DNA from: Branchiostoma lanceolatum
Lineage: Eukaryota; Chordata; Leptocardii; Amphioxiformes; Branchiostomatidae
Assembly: GCF_035083965.1 (NCBI RefSeq)
Contig: NC_089737.1
Coordinates: 16,469,529-16,533,528, forward strand
Length of the DNA: 64,000 bases
Reading direction: 5' to 3'
Below are positions 12,001 to 22,428 of the stretch, piece after piece. Position numbers and translations under genes: made by a program. Within the stretch, counting starts at the first letter, position 1; each line of letters opens with the position of its first letter. The notes beneath the pieces were generated by a model. That model did not search any database, was not told where the DNA came from, and saw only the letters and a list, made by a program, of their open reading frames with translations.

Positions 12001-15000
12001 GAAACTACAGGTACCAGTCTTTAAGTGACGTTTTAGACTTAAACCAAAACCCAAACAAGAAAACTGTGTTAGATTAACTCACATTAAGGCAGTGGCTGTT
12101 TTACTTACCTACAACTAAGATGGGACAGTCGTCATTTTGCAGAAAAGACCTCACATCTGCTAAGACCATCTGGAGATCTTCACCAAAGAAATCGTTCATC
12201 TTTTGTTTGTCATCATCACCCATGGAGCCCACAAACTTCGAGATTGACTCGCAGATTTGGGTTAGGTCTTCTCGCTTCTCTTTGTTTTCAGACAAAGCTT
12301 GCCGCAACATGTCTGTAATCTGCCCAGGACATTGAAACTTGTTAGTAAGGATAGCTGGTACATACAGAATGTATAAGTCTTAGAATTACTGCAGTTAAGA
12401 TACCAAGGGCTAATAAGTGATAAACTAGAAAGGCAACATGTTCGAGAAAATGTAGAATTCCCCCCCCCCCACCATTAACAAAGAAAGTATGAAATATGTC
12501 TCTTCACTATGCAAAGTAGGTCCTCATTAGCATAACACACATTACATTGTATTCACCCTCCCTAAAGCTACTTATGTCTTGAATAAGAAATCCCTATCAT
12601 TGACCACAAAAGACATTTGACATTTCAGCATTTATCATGCAAATGAGGTAATAATTAGCACATTGTATCTACAGCTGTATTCAACTTTCCTAAAGGTACC
12701 TACACCTCCAACGTAACATCCTTAGCATGTACCATGTGGGAAATATATGTTTCTACATAAATTATGCAAATGAGGTCATCATTAGCATAACACACGTTCT
12801 GTTGTATCCACCTTTCCTAAAGCTACTTACACCTCCAATATGACATGATCACATTCTGTGACATGTACCATAAGGGAAATGAGAAGTTTCTGTATACATA
12901 ATGCAAATGAGGTCCTCATTAGCATTATGCACCTTCAGGTATATTGACCTTTCCTACAGGTACTTAAACCTCCAATATGGTATCCATGCATTTACCATAA
13001 GAGAATTATGAAGTTGCAGCATTACCAGTTAGAGCTACCATGAGGGAAATATATTTTTGCTGACGCATTCTTCTCTTTCTTCTTCTTTTAAAAAAATATT
13101 CTTCTGTAAAAAAAAATAAGTAGCTGCCTATATCTACCTGACTTTTTGACAGAATAAGAACATGCCAGCAAAAACGAATATTTCCCCATACCTATACAGG
13201 ATATAGGGAGGGAAATATAATTATTCCTTGTGATATAACCAGTGCAGAGGGCCTGCATGCCCTTTTTCGTAAGGCGTAATCAGTCCTTTTTAGTCTTCGT
13301 AATCGTAAAAGTGCCCGCGCCAACTTTGACATCGTATAACTGCCAAACGACGTATGGTAGGACAACCAAACTTGGTGACTTTTCCTAAAATTTAGTTGGC
13401 AACAATATTATGATAAAAGTATAAGTTTATCATTTTTCGTGTTGCCATGGCAACGGGTTTCTGAAGAGGCATTTTATGCAAATTTCATTAATTTCAATTT
13501 AAACATAGTTGTTTCCAATGTTTTATTGCTCAATCACACTAGTTTCCTACATCTATAACATCATATGTGATTTGATGTAACTGTCATGATTTAATATTCA
13601 TAAATTATGCTAATTTGATGACGTCATCGCTCAAAATCCAAGATGGCGGACAAGATCAACATTTTTGGTATAAACAGGCTTTTTTGCCTTTAAATTCATC
13701 ACAACCTGGAATTTTCTTAGCCAGAAACATTTAGATTAATGTTTTTAATCTATTTTGATTGTTATTTGGGGTCATACATGGAAAAAATGTATTTCAAAAA
13801 ATTTCAAAATGGCCGATCCAAGATGGCGGATCCCAGGGGGTCGCTAACAACACATGACGTCATTCTTCGACTTCAATTTGACGTCAACTTAGTCACCACT
13901 GACGTCAAATGTCTTTGCATACCTTTAAATCAACAATACGCACTATTTTGTCTAATACTTTTAGATATTATGGGAATTCCCTAGTAAGCCAATAAAATCA
14001 CATTGATGACGTCACAATAACGTCAGATTGCGTCATAACGTCACCAAAATTACAGGAATTATAAAACTTCACGTGAACATCACTCCCTGCAAATTTGGTG
14101 ATGATAGAGCATACCGTTCGGAAGTCGAAAGAGCCCCCCCCCCCCCCCCCTCCAAGAAGTCTCAAAAAAGCCCGGTCTATATACTGATAGGGTTAAACTA
14201 AAACCTTATTTCTGTATTTTTCAATCATAGATACCATGAAACATAGCAAATTTGACCCTCAAAATGCAGGAAATAGCCTTTCAGAGGGTAAAGATAATGA
14301 TTTCAAAATTTTCCTCGGTATGCATGAGCTCGGATTGACCTCCGATTGTTACACCTCCGGGGGGGAAAATTTCTCGGGGGGGGGGGGGGGGGGGGGGGGA
14401 AATCTATCTGAAACCCTTGAATGTGTACTATGAGCACAAAATTTGTCCCTCAAAATGCAAGAAATAGTGTTTGACTTTGAGCAGGTAGAAATAAGTATTC
14501 CCCAGACCCACCTACAATCACCAGGCTTTCGGCAAAATATATGTTGGGAGGATGTCGCGCCCCATGAAACCCTTGCACATTTTTTTCCGCTAATGGATAT
14601 GTCATCAAACATGATTTAACGTAATTCGTAATAAGCTCTCAGAACTTAACGTAAATTGTAATAGGTGGCAAAAACTTTGCATAATTCGCAATCACTATCC
14701 CCCATGCAGGCCCTCAGTGCAGCCACCATTGTGTACAAGCTAGGGTGGTGTTTTGCACTGAACAGTGGTGAGTCATGTGGCTTACCCTAAACATGACTGT
14801 CAATCAATCAATCTGACAAAAAACAGGTCGAACGACATGGGATATGTTTATACACACACACCTGAAAACACACCTTTTAGGCATAGGTAATGAGAAAATA
14901 CTATCCTTTTATCCCAGGACGTTCTAAGGGACGTTAACTTTGTTATTTGGTTGGAGAAGACTTATGCACATGATGACCTGATCTGAATATCTAATAACAG

Positions 15001-15933
15001 ATGTCTATTATTAATAAACAGTAAATGATGGGATTGTCATAATTGTGAAATATGTTTCTTATACTGAGGTTACATCATCACAGTTATGCAAATAAGGTCA
15101 TACATTATTACATTCCTCTATTGCTGACCAGGATGACTAATATTCACAAACGTATTAAGGTCATACATTGTTCTTCAAAGAATCAAACTTGTTGTAAGTC
15201 AGCCCTGATGCCAGGAGCAAGCAAATATTTTGCCTCAAACCTTCAGGAATTTATTACTTGACCACAAAGAAGTCACATGTTATTTTTGGCTCTGGTTTAC
15301 CAGATTGGGCAAAGTCCGCTATTTCTGACTGTTTTCTATTCGGTCAGTTCAAGCAATGGCACATACCTTTCCAGGCTGTCTCTGTGTTGCAATGGACTCA
15401 CGAACCTTCTGCAAAGTCTGCAGTAACAGCGTTTTTGCATCTTCTTTCTCCTCGATGTCGTCAGTGTTGATGCTAAGTTCTTTTAGTGTGCTAGTCATCT
15501 TCCCAAACGTCATCCCTTTCACCTCTTCATCTGTTGGCAGAGCAACTGCGCCCTCCATGGCTAGATCGACAGGGAAAAATGAGTTTACCAACTGCTCATA
15601 CATGTATATGAAACATATGATATCAATGTGAATCATGTAAAAGTTCATATGTCTGTTTATTTGGATTCACCAGTGCTACTTGTACATGCAAAACAAGCGG
15701 GTACAGCCTTTACAAAAAAGTGTTAATATCTAAAGCTACATGACTATTGTACTGCCAAATATTCCCCTTCTTTAACCATTTACTTATTGCATGTGCTCTC
15801 ACCAACATGATTCAATAATAATAATCTAGAAAAGCTATATCAAATTCATATACCTCTGGATCTAGATTTGTGCAAGGACTTGATTTGTATGAGCAAGTCC
15901 AGCAAAACGATATCCACTGTTTTACTGAGGTAT
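79..15933 (-). CDS. Dynamin-like GTPase fused to a protein kinase with a collagen-like tail (N-terminus incomplete)
   Basis: Exons, 5' to 3' on the minus strand: 15933-15854, 15560-15367, 12319-12109, 11875-11574, 10933-10754, 10651-10436, 10009-9903, 6281-5154, 4415-4287, 3919-3766, 3410-3204, 2130-79. Every junction has AG/GT and the phases agree, giving about 1,652 residues to a TGA at 79. Order: short helical N-terminus (1-150), dynamin-type GTPase (about 155-430), helical region (430-755), Ser/Thr kinase (about 757-1030), Gly-X-Y repeat tail (about 1036-1642). No signal peptide or membrane segment is visible in the part seen, so a cytosolic protein is likely. By family knowledge the GTPase half may remodel membranes or self-assemble, and the kinase half should phosphorylate Ser/Thr; the substrate is unknown. 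The start codon lies upstream of 15933 and was not found. Domain calls are firm; the exact first exons and the overall role are not. Confidence 0.85.
111..1928 (-). repeat. Coding minisatellite: 101 tandem 18-bp units read as Gly-X-Y
   Basis: The tract is exactly periodic: units start at 111 and every 18 bases to 1911 with no indel. On the minus strand, in frame with the kinase, each unit gives two triplets such as [12 protein letters not shown] or GAS-GAP. Gly at every third residue is the collagen signature. Eight units (starting at 381, 507, 669, 849, 921, 1173, 1497 and 1623) carry a variant that replaces one Gly with Pro (GVE-PVS), each at a multiple of 18 from the others. The unit has no stop in any of the six frames, which is why long Pro-rich and Trp-rich open frames also appear here. 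Confidence 0.95.
2597..3112 (+). mobile_element. 3' end of a CR1/L2-like LINE, 5'-truncated
   Basis: The open part (2647-2850) encodes the C-terminal ORF2 signature [20 protein letters not shown] followed by SFKRLLK, typical of CR1/L2/Jockey-group LINEs. It is followed by a non-coding 3' tail ending in CAAA repeats near 3112. About 120 bases overlap the 3' part of the longer LINE at 7340-9002 at high identity, so this is a second copy of the same family. It sits antisense in the last intron of the GTPase-kinase gene. Confidence 0.8.
4535..4805. repeat. Imperfect inverted repeat related to the Penelope-like ends
   Basis: An arm around 4553-4600 (CCCAAATTTTTAACTC...) is complemented around 4684-4735 (CTTGACAAAGACTGGAGTCC...). 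The block ends in a segment (4790-4805, CTACCAACACAGATGA) that also follows the Penelope-like arm at 34938-34953. A second member lies at about 29735-29850. It sits in an intron of the GTPase-kinase gene. Confidence 0.55.
5154..6281 (-). other. Large helical linker exon entering the kinase N-lobe
   Basis: This single 1,128-nt exon encodes about 376 residues. The first 320 or so are rich in Lys, Glu, Ala and Leu with long helical stretches and no motif I recognise; by position they could be the stalk or bundle that follows the GTPase in dynamin-like proteins. The last 50 residues start the kinase: the Gly-rich loop [11 protein letters not shown] has Arg in place of the usual first Gly, and the ATP-anchoring Lys lies in AAVKIP. 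The exon ends in a split Arg codon that joins exon 4415-4287 in phase. Confidence 0.7.
6740..6990 (+). repeat. Dispersed repeat (GGATTGTAATGATATTTGG family)
   Basis: This stretch carries GGATTGTAATGATATTTGG, then TAGGTGCTGGGAGG, AGGTCAAGGTCAATTTTGGG and CCCCTGGTATGTG. The same ordered words recur at about 51340-51430, 51930-52075 and 58390-58545 on the plus strand and at about 50215-50345 on the minus strand. I see no coding capacity. It is an interspersed non-coding element of unknown class. Confidence 0.7.
7190..7335. repeat. Left part of an ATTTGCAT-rich satellite, cut by the LINE
   Basis: One unit of the satellite: GATGTAGGTACCTTTAG, then an aggtaaatacacctgac-like segment, then ATGCTAATGATGACC, ATTTGCATAAT and CATGCATGAACTTGTATTTCCCT. 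The same order recurs several times at 9000-9710 beyond the LINE, which shows that the LINE separates pieces of one array. Confidence 0.8.
7340..9002 (+). mobile_element. CR1/L2-like LINE fragment with reverse transcriptase
   Basis: The open frame 7361-8926 (521 residues) is a reverse transcriptase: [75 protein letters not shown] and the catalytic YADD ([10 protein letters not shown]). The N-terminal endonuclease is missing, so the copy is 5'-truncated. The frame stops early (TAA in place of a Tyr codon found in the related copy at 2597-3112). The element ends abruptly at about 9002, before its own 3' UTR, and runs straight into satellite. It lies antisense in the intron between exons 10009-9903 and 6281-5154. 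A dead copy. Confidence 0.9.
9003..9715. repeat. Tandem satellite, unit about 115-145 bp, with ATTTGCAT octamers
   Basis: Five to six decayed units run head to tail. Each has a TACGGATGTCATATTTGAGA-like segment, GATGTAGGTACC, an AGGAAAGGT-like segment, CATTATGCTAATG, then ATTTGCATAATTTATGCAT and a CTTGTATTTCCCTTAC-like segment. The octamer ATTTGCAT is present in nearly every unit. No coding potential. Confidence 0.85.
9903..12319 (-). other. GTPase domain exons (dynamin-like, G1-G4 motifs)
   Basis: Five exons carry the nucleotide-binding motifs in order. G1 (GETSAGKS) is split by the intron between 12109 and 11875, with one base of the Gly codon in the upstream exon. A Thr in the stretch PSTST soon after is a candidate switch I residue. 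G3 is DGPG at the start of the exon beginning at 10933, where classical dynamins have DLPG. G4 is NKWD in exon 10651-10436. The spacing and the G-E-T-S-A-G-K-S P-loop fit the dynamin/bacterial dynamin-like group better than Ras-like or IRG proteins. The following exon (10009-9903) leads into the helical region. Family membership is clear; the subfamily is not. Confidence 0.85.
12450..13060. repeat. Same octamer satellite in inverse orientation
   Basis: Four to five units with the reverse-complement words (ATGCAAATGAGGTC, CATTAGCAT, CCTTTCCTAAAGCTAC, TACACCTCCAATATGACATG) lie in the intron between exons 15560-15367 and 12319-12109. This array is inverted relative to 9003-9715, 3 kb away, so the two could pair in RNA or DNA. 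A short C run (12461-12471) precedes it. Confidence 0.8.
13250..14065. repeat. Non-coding repeat with clustered TGACGTCA words
   Basis: No gene is seen here. The stretch carries repeated AAGATGGCGG words and TGACGTCA or close variants near 13619, 13856, 13880, 13902, 14006, 14019 and 14035. It looks like the body of an old interspersed element in an intron of the GTPase-kinase gene. Confidence 0.5.
14137..14610. repeat. Old transposon piece with poly-C and poly-G runs
   Basis: A run of C near 14137-14150 and a run of G near 14379-14399 flank text (CCTCAAAATGCAGGAAATAG, then TTTCAGAGGG) that reappears in inverse form inside the hAT-like element at 38590-38660. I read it as a degraded relative of that element. 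The homopolymer runs are likely assembly-error and slippage sites. Confidence 0.5.
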
Positions 15934-18483
15934 CTAGGGGTTGAACAACAATGAATTGGATAACACTCCTGTAGTCACATACTTCAATTTGTAATATTCT
16001 CAATTTCATGATTTCAAAGGAAAGTTAATCTGTGGCAGCCATGGACATAATAAATATCATTCCTTACACAAGGTACTTAATATGCACTTACCAGCAGTTT
16101 CAATGAGTCCTTTGATCACTCTCAAGTTGAAATGAGGAAGGGTCAGTAAATAATGAATGATATCAGCATTGTTCTAAGTCTACAACAGGAAGGGACATGC
16201 CTCAAAGTCTGAGTTTAACTGTTCCTGCAACTCTGGAAGACTCAAAATGAAGCAGAAAAAGTTTAGAAATGAAAGTGTGAGTCATCAAAAAAACCCAGGT
16301 CAAAAATAGCCCCCTCGTCACATGCCTCAGTTCTATCATTTGAAGTATTGTATAATTATTAAACTCGCTACATCATGACCAATGACTGGGTTCACACTTA
16401 TCAGGTGTTTACACACAGACTGACAGAGGTGCCCTAGCAGTATAAGAACGCTATAAACATGTATCTGTAGTGATGTCCTTTTTAGGTGTGAATACCTTCA
16501 TCTGCCACATGTGTAAACTACAGATTAGTATACTGTTGGTTTTCTGAAAGTTGTGTAATCATATGATTAAAATCATTTCTCTCTTTACACCTGAATGAAT
16601 CTTTGTTTGTCAGGGTATTTCCACAGTCTGAACTTTGGTCCAACATAATCAATAAAGAGTTAAAGCTTGGCCTCTATCAAAACCCATCTGAACCTCTAAG
16701 AACAGTGTGAAATCTTTATGCCATTTTGATAGCAAACCTTACCCCCCTATTTTTCCAAAGTGATTTCTTCGGAAAACAAATGACTGGACTACAGGAGAAA
16801 CTAATGAAAAATAAATACACACACTTGGGTTTTCCAGCTGTATTTATTCTGACTTATTCAAATACATCGATGACGTCAAATTTACTCAAATAAGACTTCT
16901 CAATAATAACAAAGTACACAAGAACATTTCATAATTAACCTGCCTCAAGCAGTACATAATCTAACGTAAATTTCACAGAAAATTATCAATAATAGTCATA
17001 TTAAGTTTCCTTGGGTATCTAAATACCAAAAACGCTGATTCTTTACTCACTGTTCTATTCTTCCATCGTCATGGAAACATCCGACCACTCCCCCAAATAG
17101 TTAGCAGCCATGTTGGATTCACAAAGCATGCTGGGTACCTAACAGGTGGCCACCATATTGGAAAGTTCAGAAGGTCAAGTGCAAGCAAAGGTCAAGTAAC
17201 AGTAAAAGTTTTCAGTACTTTTTTTTTACAAAGAATGTTTTTAACCTGAAATTTCAGCACGTTAAGCTTAATATAAACTAAAAAATGTAGATTTGGTGAA
17301 CTTTACAAAATGGCCCCAGTCCTTTAGCATTGACAACGTCACAGATAATCATCATCATATGATCCCAGGGGTTCATCTAAATCAGTCAAGAGGGGCGCTG
17401 CGCCCTCTTGTTTCAGCCCAGCGCCCCCTTGTCAAATTCAGATTTCAGCTTAATATCCAGCATACAGCCTTCATTCAGCAATGGATTCTTCCATAAATAC
17501 ATAGAATTCCCCCCCTTGCCTGTGTGTGTTCCCACTTTGATATTCAATTTTTGTAGAAAAACCCCTGTGATCCTCCACTTTCCCATCTTGGTTTGGTCCA
17601 AGCAGATGTAACATCACATGTAGCTTCTTCCTGTATCATGTTGTAACCTTGTATCTTTGTGTATGCTTAAACTCCTTTAGGAGTAAGAAATATGACAATG
17701 ATAAACAGATGTTGCAACCACTCCCAATACCAATCCTGTGACATCAGCTCTGAGCCAGTTCTACTCATTTTTCCATCTTGTTCTTCCCTGAAGACATAGT
17801 TTTCAAAAAGTTATCAACATGTAGCGATGTCAAGTCTCGTAATACCACTGGTATCTAAGACCCACATGTTATGATAAAAGTATGAATCTAAAACACATCT
17901 TGGTCACATTATCATAAACAAAGAGGATTCTTATCTTAGTGATAATTTTTAGTCTTTAGAACAACAAAGGAGGAAAATATCCGAACAAGAAACAAGTCTT
18001 AAGACGTTAACTGTTACATGGCGCGAGTGCCTTACAGAAAAGACTTTGAAAGAACTGGCCAACCACCGTGCTCAAAGATCATCAACAAAATCTTCCAATG
18101 AAATAAATAATCACATTGCAGACATAACGTTACATCCAGCAAACTACAAATATTTGTTTCAGCGCTCTAGCAAACAGAGTTACGTGGAAAATTATTGGCA
18201 AACATCAAATATGACATTGGCAGCAACCTTGCTGGGAAACTGGCAAAACAATTCCAGCATGTGGCCGAAGAAGACAGTTAGCAATGCCTGCATTAGTAGC
18301 TATGCCATAGTTTTTTCAGTTACAATGGTGATCATACAGTAGTAACATGACACGCAAGTTTGCATTATTGTCAACACAGACAACAGGCACTGTCTTTTGC
18401 TGAAGCAGCCACCTCAGAGGGGCCTTCATGTCTCAGGCAGGGATAGAACACAAGGGTCAAGGAAGGTCAGAGGAATTTTGGGA

Positions 18484-18688
18484 TACTGTAAATGCAGATT
18501 TAATTTTGCGGTAGGGAGAAAATGGAGTGTTCCCGGTGGCTTTGAGTTTGCGTTTGAAACAGTAGTACCGCTACAGCTGAACAATGAAACAGCTTTTCGC
18601 GGTGGTTTTAAGTTCTCGGTTAAGATTTCACCGAGAAAACCACAAACATAAAACCACTGCGAACATTTCTGCATTTAATGTTACAGTA
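18484..18688. mobile_element. MITE-like element, ends TACTGTAAATGCAG
   Basis: The left end TACTGTAAATGCAGATTT is complemented at the right by TCTGCATTT...ACAGTA. The interior holds GGGAGAAAATGGAGTGTT, GCGGTGGTTTTAAGTT and a matching inverted AAAACCACTGCGAAC, so most of the element can fold back. Further copies lie at about 26449-26665, 28460-28598 and 30816-32340. Confidence 0.7.
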
Positions 18689-19679
18689 TCTTGTGCTTTC
18701 TGCGGCAGGGAGTACCTTAGGAAAAGAAGCAAGCTTGCAGAGAGCACCCTAACATTACTTTAAACAAAAATTATTTCCAAAAGGCACTAAGCAACAGCCA
18801 GAAGCAGCAAGCGTCGGAAAGGCACCTATTCTAAAACTCCCTCCTTCTCCTGGTGAAATTGTAGAATACAGGACATGCACTGCTTAGTTAGACACAAGCT
18901 CCCCCTAGCAGACAGAGTCAGAACTTCAGCTTGTAAAGCCAGCAATGTTGCAGCAATTTGATTGGTCACACATGGTCACATGACTTGAATACCACATCAC
19001 ATCTCGCAAGCAAAAAAAACACAACTTTTGGCCTTCAAAAGAGAACATGATTGTCAAGAAACTTAAGTTTTCTGTTGAAAAATTACCTGAAACTTGTAGA
19101 TTTAGTCACAAAACAATACCTCTAATGTTGACATAACTTTGCCTCTTTTAGTTCGCAATACTCCATGACACCTGCATGCTGCAAAACCCCATACATACCC
19201 TCCCGTCACGTGATAAAACAGCTTAAAACAAAACAAAAAGACATCTTTACAATTATGGCAGACGAGGAAACGATACGTTTAGGGCACTTAACTGTCTTGT
19301 CTTCTTTCTTCTCCACAAAAGTCACATGAAACAACGAACAAAACATCCACAGAAATATCACAAATATTCTCTCTAAACTTCAACTACTCACAAATAGGCC
19401 AGCTGGAGTCAGTCTGGACTGGGAGGTTTTGATCGTTGTTTTCAACAACTACTTTTTTATTTGTTGCCTTTAAAACAGCTATTTCAAAGGTATCCAATCA
19501 TCATTTTGTGTAGCAAATGTTTTGATCCCTGAATTAGGTTGATTTTAGGTGAGTGATGATAATTATTGCTCTCCATACAAACTGATCCTGAAGTTTATTC
19601 TGATCCAGTCCCATGAAGCTCATTGTTCCGCTTTGACTGCCCTGAAACTCCTGACCTTGAACCTGCATGTTTATTACAA

Positions 19680-19862
19680 ACTACAGCAAGTCAAGGTCGT
19701 ATCAACAACACCACAGCTAGTCAAGGTCGTACCGACATCACAATAGCGAATCAAGTTCGTACCAACATCTGAGTCAAGGTCGAATCAACATCATCACAGA
19801 GAGTCATGGTCAAATCAACATCATCACAGCGAGTCAAGGTCAAATCAACATCGCCACAGCTA
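19680..19862. repeat. Short tandem repeat, unit about 30 bp
   Basis: About six diverged units built on AGTCAAGGTCGTATCAACAT with ATCACAGC spacers. No coding sense. Confidence 0.75.
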
Positions 19863-20818
19863 AATTGTACCTTTTGGCGGCGGAAAAAAGCAGCCATTTA
19901 CGTAGCTGATCTTGTCAATGATTAGCAGAGTTCATCATTTATCAACGGCAGCTTTCCTGAGTTTTCCTGACAGAAATTCCATCAATCGTGGAATTTACAG
20001 GCAGAGCAAATTCACAGCCTTTTCAGACAGTAATGATATGAAAAGAATCGGTTTGAGGTCAGAGTTAAATTTTTTATCAGAATTTTGAAAAAATTTTGCC
20101 AGAAATTCACATCACTTTTCAAGCACACAGGAACAAGTAAGAATATTCTGCTGTAGATTCTCACCAGAAATAGATCAAAGTTCATAATTCTTACGACCTT
20201 CATCAACAGTGTGTGACCTTGTCTTCCTTTGACCTTCAATCACAGCATGAATGACCTTGAAGAAGACTTTGACATTTTGTTTCCCTCCCAACCCAGACTG
20301 ACTTGTTCACATGTAGAAATAGGAAAATACTTGTCTTATGATATGATGTTTCTCAGCCTCTTGTCGCGTCCTAGAATCTTAAGAACGATCAAAACCTGGG
20401 TGGAACGTATTCCTATAAACATCCTGACCACCCCCATTTCACTTCTGCATTGGGTCATTCCCCATTACAATCATACAGGTTCTGGGCACAACCATTTCTC
20501 AAAAGGGATGGCCAATATTAATACAACTCTTGGAGCCTCTAGCCTAAAATCTTTTGTCATTTTTTCTAAAACTTGACAGTTACGTTATTTACTGTTTCTC
20601 TCCAACACCCTGTTCCTTGTAAACTCCCTTCCTGTCAATCAAACTCTTCTCAGCCTCTGATTGGACACAGATGACCTTTGACCCTTCACACATCAAAACT
20701 CCAAAGGCAAAAATCTTGAGAATTTTCTATGGATGACAAGTAAATTTTTCAAATGAATTGCTTGCCATCTTCAGCCTTGCCTGACCTGTCATGAGTCAAG
20801 TGCGGCAAGTCAAGGGTC

Positions 20819-20851
20819 AGGTCATAGGTCAGTTTTAGAGGTCACAGGTCA
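20819..20851. promoter_or_regulatory. Two perfect AGGTCA direct repeats with one-base spacing (DR1)
   Basis: AGGTCATAGGTCA at 20819-20831 and AGGTCACAGGTCA at 20839-20851. DR1 is the consensus for RXR, HNF4 and PPAR-type nuclear receptors. The site lies 0.8 kb past the BAK stop codon. AGGTCA-like words are common in this window, so chance or repeat origin is possible. Confidence 0.4.
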
Positions 20852-21647
20852 CCTAGTCCAAACTAGACACTGAAAAATGGCTCGTTATATGTACAATACA
20901 GGGCTGTCAACTGAAGTTTGCAGAGAAAACCATTTCATAAACTTTCCTTTTCAGTCCCAAAGCGATTCAAACCTGTTCCTCAGTGCCAATTAACTTACAT
21001 TTTATCAATGAGAACATTTACAATAGCCATCAAAATAGCCTGGAATACTTTCCAAAAATAGAAACCTTCCAATTTTGGGTCAGAATTTAACAGTCAAACT
21101 AAAGGAGGCCACTTATACATAGGGACCGCCTGGCCATGGTGACCAGTTTTTGGTGGATCCTCAAATTATTTTTCCAATGACACCAGCATTAAGAAAAGTG
21201 ACCACCTGTCCACATAGAGCAGATTTTATCGGTCCCCTGAGTGGTCTTCTTGGGCAGGTTTGACTGTGGTGGTCTTCTTGGGCAGGTTTGAAAGTTTTTC
21301 TGCTGAACCCACAGCTGCCAGCCCGGCAATGTCTCCCACTCCCAGCACCATCAGGACACCCCTCCCTCCACAATAGCACAACCCAGAAACTTGGTCCATA
21401 AAATACCAGCAGCTGTGTCCCCTCCTTCACCCAATGGTATCATCCAAACCTCACAACGCCCACCTAAACGTGGAACCTACCACTTCAGTTTTGGGGTGAA
21501 TCACAAATCGATCAATATGGTACAGGGAATACATGTAGCTATCCTGACATCCCCACAACTGAAGTGGTACCATCGGATGAATGACCAGTCTGATCAAATT
21601 TCAGACTGAACCATTCCTGGCACGGGGAGGGGCACCTGCTGGTGGTT

Positions 21648-22397
21648 CTATGACCGTCTGAAGAGCCACACGGCGGCGATGACGGTAACTGCAGCGACCA
21701 CGAAGACTGTGCCGAGCGCCTGGAACCCCTCGTTTAGCGTGTAGCTCAGGACACCTCTCTGGGGGGGGAACACAAAATAAAATGGTGAGAAATGTTGTCA
21801 AAACTTTCAAAATCTGTTAACACATGACGTTTAATTAGCAGATAGCAATCCTTATTGAGAATGTGCTACGGTCTTCTTAAAATCCACGACTCTAAAGTAT
21901 TCATAGGAGGTAAAATCAAAAATCTATGTATTTTAATACCCCTGAGTATCAAGTGGATTAGTCTAAAATCAGACAACTGACAGAATTCTGACAGAACTCG
22001 GAAGAGTCCATTATCAGAACAGGGGTGTGATTTAGACTCACCCAACCGCCGTGCTCAGCAATCCATCTGGCTATCCGCTCCAAGGTGAAATTAAAATCTA
22101 TGTATATCATCACCCCTGAGTTTCAAGTGGATGAGTCTAAAATCAGACTACACTGACAGAATTCTGACAGAACTCAGAAGAGCCTATTAAAAAAACAGGG
22201 GTGTAGACTCACCCATCCGCCGTGCTCTGCGATCCACCTGGCTATCCGCTCGGAGATGATGAACTGCACGACGTACTTGATGATCTGCCGCACGAAGTCC
22301 GGGATCCCGCGCTCCAGCACGTCCACCGCCATGCGGTACCCGAAGCACAGCAGCGCAGCTATTCTGCCCCAGTTGATGCCGTCACGGAATAACCTGT

Positions 22398-22428
<31 letters not shown>

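Larger units (their letters stand above)
15934..21647. other. No recognised coding sequence (5' of the GTPase-kinase gene, 3' of BAK)
   Basis: I found no exon I can support in this stretch. It must hold the missing 5' end of the GTPase-kinase gene and the 3' UTR of the BAK-like gene. A possible minus-strand polyadenylation signal for BAK (AATAAA, read from plus 16842-16847) would imply a very long 3' UTR and is weak. A MITE-like repeat (18484-18688), a short tandem repeat (19680-19862), paired AGGTCA direct repeats (20819-20851) and a 28-bp direct duplication around 21241-21291 are the only structures seen. Confidence 0.5.

Noticed and set aside
14379-14399. G-run as a functional quadruplex
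   Set aside because: A single long homopolymer in a degraded element is better explained by slippage or assembly error.
16085-16130. Possible upstream exon of the GTPase-kinase gene (LRVIKGLIETAG before GTAAGT)
   Set aside because: The donor looks good, but the phase does not join exon 15933-15854 without a frame break. It may belong to an alternative start.
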